Origin: an uncultured Brachyspira sp.
GTDB taxonomy: Bacteria > Spirochaetota > Brachyspiria > Brachyspirales > Brachyspiraceae
DNA: 6,884 nucleotides
NCBI GenBank assembly: GCA_934725525.1
Contig: CAKVCG010000089.1
Span: 1-6,884 of the forward strand
Direction of reading: 5' to 3'
The notes under the pieces are model-generated. The model saw only the letters and a list, made by a program, of their open reading frames with translations, had not been told where the DNA came from and did no database searches. The position numbers were made by a program, and so were the translations under genes. The first letter of the stretch is position 1. Each line of letters begins with the position of its first letter. Below, piece by piece: positions 1 through 6,300 of the stretch.

Positions 1-377
1 TTTCTTTTTCTTAAATCCGACAAAACATATTTAATATCATGAAATATAGAATAACCCGCGCTTTTATCTTCTCCGCTGACAATATAATAATGAGAGCTTA
101 TGAGTATGTCTCGCAAACTGTCGAAATCGGTTTTCCATTGCGGGTCTTCTTCGTTTATATTGTAATATTTTTTCTTAAAATTATTCCAATCAATCATAAA
201 TCTTTCAACGCTCGATTTTATATTTTGATTGTTTCTAATATCGAGCAAAGTTTCTATATAAGACTTATCCAAATAAGACATATCTTCGAGTAAATTATCT
301 TTTTCTTTTTTGCATGAATAAATAAAAAAAGAAATTAAAAAAACTGGAAATAAAATTAATGTCGTTTTAATATTCAA
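1..377 (-). CDS. Putative lipoprotein, 5' part only (runs off left edge)
   Basis: Reading the minus strand from a TTG at 377-375 gives 125 uninterrupted codons to the left edge of the window. The TTG is chosen because GGAG (387-384) lies 6 bases upstream, and because only this start includes the signal peptide; the next in-frame ATG is codon 33, after it. Residues 1-22 are a basic N-terminus (N-I-K), a hydrophobic stretch (LILFPVFLISFFIY) and a lipobox-like IYSC, so Cys22 would be lipidated after signal peptidase II cleavage. This relaxed lipobox is common in spirochaetes. The mature part is charged and probably helical, with aromatic-rich patches (YYNINEEDPQW near 71-81, SSHYYIVSG near 94-102). 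I do not recognise a family and propose no function beyond a membrane-anchored, cell-envelope protein. The gene is divergent from the next lipoprotein gene. An opposite-strand reading frame at 39-293 has no ribosome-binding site and is a shadow. Confidence 0.75.
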   Translation of the reverse strand, partial: MNIKTTLILFPVFLISFFIYSCKKEKDNLLEDMSYLDKSYIETLLDIRNNQNIKSSVERFMIDWNNFKKKYYNINEEDPQWKTDFDSLRDILISSHYYIVSGEDKSAGYSIFHDIKYVLSDLRKR

Positions 378-395
378 TTATATCTCCGTTTATTA

Positions 396-423
396 TTGAT
401 TATTTTATAAAACAATGTATTAT
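396..423 (+). promoter_or_regulatory. Predicted promoter for the plus-strand lipoprotein gene
   Basis: A -35-like TTGATT (396-401) is followed after 16 bases by TATTAT (418-423). The expected transcription start is near 430, only about 3 bases before the ATG at 433. The -10 overlaps the opposite-strand TATAAT (419-424), so one short symmetric sequence could serve both directions. No Shine-Dalgarno-like sequence precedes the ATG, which fits a leaderless or nearly leaderless transcript. This is inferred from motifs only. Confidence 0.35.
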
Positions 424-446
424 AAATAAATTATGAAAAAAAACAA
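419..446 (-). promoter_or_regulatory. Predicted sigma70-type promoter for the left lipoprotein gene
   Basis: On the minus strand a -35 TTGTTT (446-441) is separated by 16 bases from a perfect -10 TATAAT (424-419). Transcription would start near 412, giving a leader of about 35 bases that contains the GGAG site. The -35 falls inside the first codons of the divergent lipoprotein gene. AT-rich DNA yields many chance matches, but the spacing and the downstream ribosome-binding site agree. Confidence 0.5.
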
Positions 447-1059
447 GTTGTATTTTATTTTTACTATTTCAATAATTTTATTAAATATTTTTTCTTGCAA
501 AAATAATAATTTAAAAAAAGGAATTCTATATTCAAAATCGAATAGCAATTTAAGTTTTGAAGCGAGCAAAGAAAAAGCGATAAATCAAATCTATTTTTAT
601 ATTGCAAATCGAATGGCGAATACGATAAACAGAGAAGATTATAATATAGTCGCTTTCGCATTAAAAGAAGATAATTTAATTGATTTTGAAAAAGACGCTA
701 TTATAAAAGAATACAAAAAAGAAGATAATTTTTTTACCGAAATAAAAATTGAAGACGCAAAATTATATCAAAAAATTATTCAAAGTTTGGAGAAAATGAA
801 AAAAGAAGGACAAATTGGCGCAACCGTTAGGGCGAACGCTTCCATTGAAATTTCCGAAACGGCAAGATTAAACGCTTATACGAGACAAACTCTCACTCAA
901 AACGCGTTAAAAAGAGCGCATGAATCTTTATATAAAATATTGATTGAAAGCGGAATTGACGCAAACAAATCGGCGGAGTTAACGAATAAAGCTTATATAA
1001 TTGAAGAAAGTTATAGCGCAAACGATTATAATGTAGTAATTGAAACCGAAATAAATTAA
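433..1059 (+). CDS. Putative lipoprotein with LPP20-like helical modules
   Basis: The 208-residue product begins with a Lys-rich N-terminus, a hydrophobic segment (about residues 6-20) and a lipobox-like IFSC with Cys22 as the probable lipidated residue, so it should be anchored to the outside of a membrane. ATG 433 is the first possible start after an in-frame stop at 427-429. It lacks an evident ribosome-binding site. The mature part seems to hold two similar modules, each a helix rich in Ala, Lys and Asn followed by a short beta-like stretch. The first runs about 43-110 (ASKEKAINQIYFYIANRM to EDNFFTEIKIE) and the second about 145-208 (NALKRAHESLYKILIESG to NDYNVVIETEIN). This resembles LPP20-type lipoprotein domains, but the resemblance is by pattern only and the role is unknown. 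A run of eight A (436-443) at codons 2-4 is a possible slippage site. The gene ends 36 bases before the convergent tatD-family gene, with no convincing GC-rich terminator between them. Confidence 0.8.
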   Translation: MKKNKLYFIFTISIILLNIFSCKNNNLKKGILYSKSNSNLSFEASKEKAINQIYFYIANRMANTINREDYNIVAFALKEDNLIDFEKDAIIKEYKKEDNFFTEIKIEDAKLYQKIIQSLEKMKKEGQIGATVRANASIEISETARLNAYTRQTLTQNALKRAHESLYKILIESGIDANKSAELTNKAYIIEESYSANDYNVVIETEIN

Positions 1060-1095
1060 ATTAATTTTTTTAAAATAGATTTAATAAAAATAAAA

Positions 1096-1896
1096 TTATA
1101 ATAAATTTATCGGCAATTCCAAAACTCTAACCGCATTTTCCAAAGCCGCTTGCATAATATCTTCTTTATTTTCTTTTCTCACTTCCGACAAAACTTCAAC
1201 GATATACGGAATAAACGAAGGTTCGTTCGCTCGTCCTCTCACTTTTTGCGGAGTCAAATATGGAGAATCTGTTTCAATCGTAAACATATCTTTTGGAACA
1301 TATTTTGCCGCTTCTCTGATAAAATCGTTTTTAAGATAAGTCACCGCTCCCGAAAAAGAAAGAGTATAGCCTAAATCCAACGCTATTTTAGCCTCTTCGA
1401 CATTTCCGCTGAAACAATGGAATAATCCTCTTTTTGGAATATCCGCTTCTTTTAAAACTTGAAATGTGTCTTTAAATGCGTCTCTGCTGTGAATCAAAAT
1501 CGGCAAATCGACTCTTTTTGCAACTTCGCATAACTCTCTAAAAAAATCTTTCTGTTCTTTTTTATTTTTCGAGTTATGATAATAATCGAGTCCAATCTCT
1601 CCGACCGCGTAAACGGATTTTTTCTTTAATTTATTTTTATTCAAAGTTTTTATTTTTAATTCAAAAGTTTTTATTGTATGTTCGTTATTTTCGCTCGAAT
1701 AATCGGGATAATATCCTATGCTTAAAAAAACTCCTTCCGCTTCGGACAATATAAACATTCTTTCGTCAATATCGCTTGGATGAACTCCAATATCGAGGAA
1801 ATATAATATTCCCGATTTATTTGCTCTTTCTAAAACTTCTTTTAATTCTTTGCTCTTTTTTGATATTAATGTAAGATGGCAATGGCTGTCTATCAT
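1096..1896 (-). CDS. tatD: TatD-family metal-dependent hydrolase (putative DNase)
   Basis: The 266-residue length is normal for TatD/YcfH proteins, which fold as TIM barrels, bind divalent metals and in several cases act as 3'-5' DNases. The full ligand set is visible: HxH at His5/His7 in IDSHCH, Glu100 in GEIGLDYY, His136 in ILIHSRDA, His160 in FHCFSG and Asp210 in ETDSPYLTP. The GR.NEP segment follows at 221-226. No signal peptide is present, so it should be cytoplasmic. The start is supported by GGAG (1905-1902), 5 bases upstream of the ATG. It is the second gene of a unit with the HIT protein gene, separated by 25 bases, and is probably co-transcribed from the promoter upstream of that gene. 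The exact substrate (DNA, D-aminoacyl-tRNA or other) cannot be told from sequence. The family assignment is secure. Confidence 0.95.
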   Translation of the reverse strand: MIDSHCHLTLISKKSKELKEVLERANKSGILYFLDIGVHPSDIDERMFILSEAEGVFLSIGYYPDYSSENNEHTIKTFELKIKTLNKNKLKKKSVYAVGEIGLDYYHNSKNKKEQKDFFRELCEVAKRVDLPILIHSRDAFKDTFQVLKEADIPKRGLFHCFSGNVEEAKIALDLGYTLSFSGAVTYLKNDFIREAAKYVPKDMFTIETDSPYLTPQKVRGRANEPSFIPYIVEVLSEVRKENKEDIMQAALENAVRVLELPINLL

Positions 1897-1921
1897 TTTT
1901 ACTCCAAATTATTTTTAATTT

Positions 1922-2257
1922 TTATTCTTTTAAATTATCGCCCGAAAGAACATGAAAATGAACATGAAATACCGACTGTCCCGCTCCTTTACCGCAATTA
2001 TTTACTATTCTAAAAGACGATAAATTCCGCTCTTTGGCGACTTCTTTTATAGTTTCAAAAATTTTATTCGTATAAAATTCATCCGTTTCCGTAATATCTT
2101 TAAAATGTTTTTTCGGAACTACCAATAAATGAACTTTCGCCTTCGGATGCAAATCGGCAAAAACAATGCAATATTCGTTTTCTTTTATAAACTTGGTAGG
2201 AATTTCTCCTTTAATTATTTTACAAAAAATGCAATCTTTATCGTAATCGTTTGACAT
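1922..2257 (-). CDS. HIT family (HINT-like) nucleotide-binding protein
   Basis: The 111-residue protein has the histidine triad HVHFHV at residues 98-103 (His98, His100, His102), which forms the alpha-phosphate site in HIT hydrolases. Typical members hydrolyse adenosine phosphoramidates or aminoacyl-adenylates. Other family marks are CIFCKIIKGEIP at 9-20, FADLHPKAKVHLLVVPKKH at 33-51 and GQSVFHVHFHVLSG at 93-106. Cys9 and Cys12, with His51 and a triad-region His, match the zinc site of CxxC-containing HINT proteins. The length is normal and the protein is cytoplasmic. AGGA (2268-2265) lies 7 bases before the ATG. It is the first gene of the unit with tatD. The physiological substrate is unknown, as for most bacterial HINT proteins. 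Confidence 0.95.
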   Translation of the reverse strand: MSNDYDKDCIFCKIIKGEIPTKFIKENEYCIVFADLHPKAKVHLLVVPKKHFKDITETDEFYTNKIFETIKEVAKERNLSSFRIVNNCGKGAGQSVFHVHFHVLSGDNLKE

Positions 2258-2282
2258 AAATTAATCCTTTGTTTTATTTTAT

Positions 2283-2329
2283 ATTCTAATTAAATTTTAA
2301 ATTAATATTGGCATAGTATAAATTAGAAT
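2283..2329. repeat. 9-bp inverted repeat in the HIT/ZIP intergenic region
   Basis: ATTCTAATT (2283-2291) and AATTAGAAT (2321-2329) are exact reverse complements, 29 bases apart. The right arm sits in the -35/-10 spacer of the predicted HIT promoter and the left arm in its early transcribed region. It could be a regulator site, but in DNA this AT-rich a 9-bp match can arise by chance. Confidence 0.25.
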
Positions 2330-2343
2330 TAAAAATTAGTCTA
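2315..2343 (-). promoter_or_regulatory. Predicted promoter of the HIT-tatD unit
   Basis: On the minus strand TAGACT (2343-2338) and TATACT (2320-2315) are separated by 17 bases. Transcription would start near 2308, leaving a leader of about 50 bases that includes the AGGA site of the HIT gene. The -35 matches the consensus at four of six positions. Confidence 0.45.
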
Positions 2344-2347
2344 TATA

Positions 2348-2375
2348 TTGAAACTAATAAAAAATAAAATATAAT
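2348..2375 (+). promoter_or_regulatory. Predicted sigma70-type promoter of the ZIP transporter gene
   Basis: TTGAAA (2348-2353) and a perfect TATAAT (2370-2375) have a 16-base spacer. Transcription should start near 2382, about 37 bases before the ATG. The promoter lies back to back with that of the HIT-tatD unit, the two -35 boxes being only 4 bases apart. I see no clear Fur, Zur or MntR box. Confidence 0.6.
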
Positions 2376-2418
2376 TATTATTAATCAAATTAAAATAAAA
2401 AATAATTAAGGAAAATAA

Positions 2419-3219
2419 ATGTTTGATTCTCCCGTAATTTTGGCTTTATTCGGAGGACTAATAACTTGGACTTTTACGAGTTTGGGTTCGGCTTTGGTGT
2501 TTATTTTTTTCTCCGAAATCAAACCGAAAGTTTTGGCGACTATGTATGGATTTGCCGCTGGAGTAATGACTGCCGCAAGTTTTTGGTCTCTACTCGCTCC
2601 ATCGATAGAATTATCTTCAAAAATGGATTTGCCTAAATGGATTATTCCCGTCTGCGGATTTCTGCTCGGAAGTTTTTTTATTTGGATTTTGGATAAAGTT
2701 ATGCCTCATATTCATATAGTGAACGGACATGAAGAAAAAGAAGGTCCAAAAATTCAATTATCTAAAAGCATATTATTATTTCTTGCGATAACATTGCATA
2801 ATATTCCCGAAGGTTTGGCTGTCGGCGTAACTTTCGGAGCTTTTTCTATAGGACAAAGCGGTATAACTTTAGCGGCGGCTATGGCTTTAACTCTTGGAAT
2901 TGGATTGCAAAATTTTCCCGAAGGAGCCGCGGTTTCTTTGCCATTAAAAACTTCGGGGTTTTCAAAATTAAAAGCTTTCGCGTTAGGCTCGTTATCGGGC
3001 TTGGTAGAACCTTTGGCTGCCGTCCTCGGAGCATTAACCGTCACAAAATTGACTTTAATTTTACCCGTCTCATTATCATTTTCCGCGGGCGCTATGATTT
3101 ATGTAGTCATAGAAGAGCTTGTTCCCGAAGCCATTGCGGACGAACATAATCATTTTGGAGTTTTCGGATTTATATTCGGTTTTGCGGTAATGATGATTTT
3201 GGATATAGCTTTGAATTAG
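2419..3219 (+). CDS. ZIP family divalent metal transporter (GufA/ZupT-like)
   Basis: This 266-residue integral membrane protein has about eight hydrophobic segments and the two ZIP metal-site signatures: HNIPEG at 127-132 in TM4 and QNFPEG at 164-169 in TM5. A further acidic patch, EELVPE (232-237), lies in a later helix where the binuclear metal site of bacterial ZIPs takes a ligand. The loop before TM4 is His-rich (His97, His99, His104 in HIHIVNGH), as expected for the cytoplasmic metal-sensing loop of ZIPs. Family members import Zn2+, Fe2+ or Mn2+ across the inner membrane; the preferred ion cannot be read from the sequence. The start is supported by AAGGA (2408-2412) 6 bases upstream and by a good promoter. 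No terminator is obvious after the stop, so some read-through into the downstream restriction-modification gene is possible. Confidence 0.93.
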   Translation: MFDSPVILALFGGLITWTFTSLGSALVFIFFSEIKPKVLATMYGFAAGVMTAASFWSLLAPSIELSSKMDLPKWIIPVCGFLLGSFFIWILDKVMPHIHIVNGHEEKEGPKIQLSKSILLFLAITLHNIPEGLAVGVTFGAFSIGQSGITLAAAMALTLGIGLQNFPEGAAVSLPLKTSGFSKLKAFALGSLSGLVEPLAAVLGALTVTKLTLILPVSLSFSAGAMIYVVIEELVPEAIADEHNHFGVFGFIFGFAVMMILDIALN

Positions 3220-3256
3220 TTTAACAGTAAGTAAATTAAAATAAAAGTTAATATAT

Positions 3257-3263
3257 GGAGGAG
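3257..3263 (+). other. Strong Shine-Dalgarno-like GGAGGAG without a matching start codon
   Basis: GGAGGAG is a better ribosome-binding sequence than any other in the window, yet no ATG, GTG or TTG follows at a usable distance. It is contained in a minimal frame, ATG GAG GAG CGT TAA (3255-3269), which has no ribosome-binding site of its own. The enzyme start at 3301 uses the nearer AAGGA (3290-3294, 6 bases before ATG). It may be a remnant of an older start or a standby ribosome site. Confidence 0.3.
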
Positions 3264-3265
3264 CG

Positions 3266-3293
3266 TTAATTAAAAAAGATTAATTAAAAAAGG
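3266..3293 (+). repeat. Tandem 14-bp repeat, two copies, in the leader of the restriction-modification gene
   Basis: TTAATTAAAAAAGA (3266-3279) is followed directly by TTAATTAAAAAAGG (3280-3293), identical at 13 of 14 positions. The second copy ends in the AAGG of the ribosome-binding site used by the ATG at 3301. It looks like a recent local duplication that moved the upstream GGAGGAG away from the start codon. Copy-number change here could alter translation initiation. Confidence 0.7.
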
Positions 3294-3300
3294 ATTTATT

Positions 3301-6300
3301 ATGACGGAGATTATAAATAATTATCTTAATTCTATAAAGGATATGAGCGAAAAAGATAAAGAACATACGCATCGCTCGGCTTTACAAATTTTATTAAACG
3401 AAATTAAAGACGCTACGGGAAATGGGAGAATTAAAATAATCCATGAACCGAATAACGACAAAGAAGGAAGAGGAGCGCCCGATTTTAGATTTGAAATAAA
3501 TTCTTTAATTTTGGGTTATATTGAAAATAAAAGAGTAAACGCAAATTTGGAAGAGATTATTAAAAGCGAACAGATTAAAAAATATTTAGAATTAAGCGAC
3601 AATATTATAATTACGGATTATTTAAGATTTATAAGAATTGATAAAAATGGAAATATAACTTCCGAAGTTAGATTATGTGAATTGAGCGAATTGAAAAATT
3701 ATAATAAGGCTTTTATGCAATCTAAACAATTAAATTTAAAAGAAAAGGCAAATAAACTTTTTGAAATTTTTAAATTATTTTTATCTCATAAACCTAAACA
3801 AATAAATAGCACTAAAGAATTCGCTAACGCTTTGGCTGAAAGAACTAAATTATTAAAAAATAGTCTGCTTGAAATGGAAGGAAACGAAAGAGTAAAAGCT
3901 TTATACGACATTTTTAAAAATACGATTTATTCTAAAATAGATTATGCCGATTTTTGCGACAACTTCGCTCAAACTTTAACTTACAGTTTATTTTTGGCAA
4001 AGTTAAACGCTAACGGAGAGAAAATAGATTTATATAATTTGACTAAATTTATACCGAAATCTTTTCCGCTTATTAGGGCAATGAGTAAATTTTTGCAGGA
4101 TTTAAAAGAAGTAGACGATAAAAATTTAAAAACTATAGATTGGCTTTTAATTGAAATAGTAAATATAAATAATAATATAGACGAAAAATTGATAATTGAA
4201 GAATTAAATAAATTTTCATTAGATAAAAATTTAAAACTCATTATGAATAAAGACCCTTATATGCATTTTTATGAAACTTTTTTGTCTTATTATAATCCCG
4301 AACTTCGAGAAAAAAGAGGAGTTTATTATACTCCGCAAAGCGTGGTTGATTTTATAATTAATTCTATTGATTTGATTTTGAAGAAAGATTTTAATAAAGT
4401 TAAAGGTTTTGGAGACGCTTTAAATCAAAAAGATTCTATAACGCTTTTAGATTTTGCAACGGGAACGGGAACATTTTTACTAGATTCTTTTAGAAAGGCT
4501 TTAAGTTATTACGATAAAAATTCCGCAAAATATAAACCTGAAGAGTTAATAAATAAATTCTACGGTTTTGAGTTTATGATAGCGCCATATACAATAGCTC
4601 ATTTGAAATTATCTCAAACATTGAAAGAAGAATTTAATTATACTTTGGATGATAATGAAAGATTAAATATATTTTTAACCAACACTTTAGAAACTATAAA
4701 CATTAAAGAAGAGAAAGAAAAATTTTCAATATTAGTAGATTTGATAAAGGAAACGGAACGCGCTCAAGAAACTAAAGATAAAAATATTTTAATAATTACG
4801 GGAAATCCGCCATATAGCGGAGCGAGCGCAAATAAAGGAATTTTTGAAGAAGAGATAAGAAGCGAATATAAAGATAGTTTGGAAAAAGAACCTTTGGCTA
4901 TAATACGAAACGGAAAAATTGAAAAAGAAAAAAATCCTAAATGGCTTTTAGACGATTATGTCAAGTTTATAAGATTTGCCGAAATGAAATTAAATAAACA
5001 AAAAGAATGCGGAATATTCGGCTTTATTTCAAATAATTCTTTTTTGGATAATCCGACTTTTAGAGGAATGCGTTATAGTTTGTTAAAAAGTTTCGATAAA
5101 ATATATATTTTAGATTTGCATGGAAATGTTAGGAAAAAAGAAATTTCGCCTGACGGCTCTAAAGACGAAAATGTTTTTGATATAATGCAAGGCGTGAGTA
5201 TAAATATTTTTGTTAGATATTCTAATTCGTCATTGCGAGAGCGAAGCCGAAGCAATTCAAACAAAATAGATTGCCACGCCTCTAAAGAGGCTCGCAATGA
5301 CAATATTTATTCCAATTCGGATAATAGCAATTTGGCTAAAGTTTATCACTATGATTTATTTGGAAAGAGAGAAGATAAATATAAATTCTTATTCGATAAT
5401 AATTTGGATAATATAGAATGGAAAGAATTAAAATTTGAAGCGCCGTTTTTCTTATTTATTCCGCAAAATGAAATTATAAAAAGCGAATACGACAGAGGAA
5501 TAAGCGTAAAGGATATGTTTAGAATTTCAAGCACAGGTATTTGCTCTCAAAGAGATAGCGTGGTTATTCATAAAACAAAAGAAAGCGTTAAAGAAATAAT
5601 TAAAGATTTTTGCAATCTGTCTAAAGAAGAAAATATTAGAAAATACAAAATTGAAAAAGACGGGAGAGATTGGCAAATTCAACTTGCAATTGATTCGATA
5701 AAGAAATCAGAATTAAATAAAAACGGAGTAATAATACAAATAAATTATCGTCCGTTTGATTTTTATTGGACTTATTATAATGGAGAAGCTAAAGGTTTTA
5801 TGGCTTATCCAAGAACCGAAGTAATGCAACATTTCTTACGGTCTATTGCGAGGGCAAAGCCCGAAGCAATCCAAAATATAGATTGCCACGCCGACAAGTC
5901 GGCTCGCAATGACAATAATATAGGCTTAATTGTAACAAGGCAAACTCAAGCTATTGGAGATAATGAATTTAATACAGTTTTTATAAGCGATAAAATTGTA
6001 GATATAAATTTTTATCGTAGAGGTGGAGAACTAATTTGTCCGCTTTATATTTACGATACAGAGAATGTGAGAAAAATTTTGAGAGAAGAAAATGAAGAAG
6101 TTGGAGGAATGTTCGAGGATATTAAACATTTTGAAAATAAAGTAAGAATTGAAAATTTTACGCCGAAGTTTAGAAAATTTATAAACGAAAAATACGGAGA
6201 GATAAAACCCGAAGAAATTTTAGGTTATATTTACGCTATTTTATTTCATAAAGAATATAGAAAAAAATATTTCGACTTTTTGAAAATCGATTTTCCAAAA

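Noticed and set aside
39..293. 84-codon plus-strand open frame with a hydrophobic stretch
   Set aside because: No ribosome-binding site. It lies opposite the better-supported TTG-initiated lipoprotein gene, which explains the same DNA.
1060..1095. Bidirectional terminator between the convergent lipoprotein and tatD genes
   Set aside because: It contains T and A runs but no stable stem with G-C pairs. In DNA this AT-rich such runs are expected.
3221..3254. Promoter directly upstream of the restriction-modification gene
   Set aside because: TTAACA (3221-3226) is a good -35, but the -10 candidates lie at 10, 15 or 22 bases, none convincing. Read-through from the ZIP gene is equally possible.
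5073..5303. 76-codon minus-strand open frame beginning inside palindromic element 1
   Set aside because: It is antisense to a motif-rich gene. Its opening simply translates the palindrome, which is open in several frames.
5229..5913. Two similar repeats as a CRISPR array
   Set aside because: Only two copies, 612 bp apart and within a coding frame, with no regular spacers and no cas genes.
5841..5913. 73-nt cloverleaf-like element as a tRNA gene
   Set aside because: Stem lengths do not fit: there is no 7-base anticodon loop and no GTTC-type T-loop, and it sits within a translated frame. The size match is coincidental.
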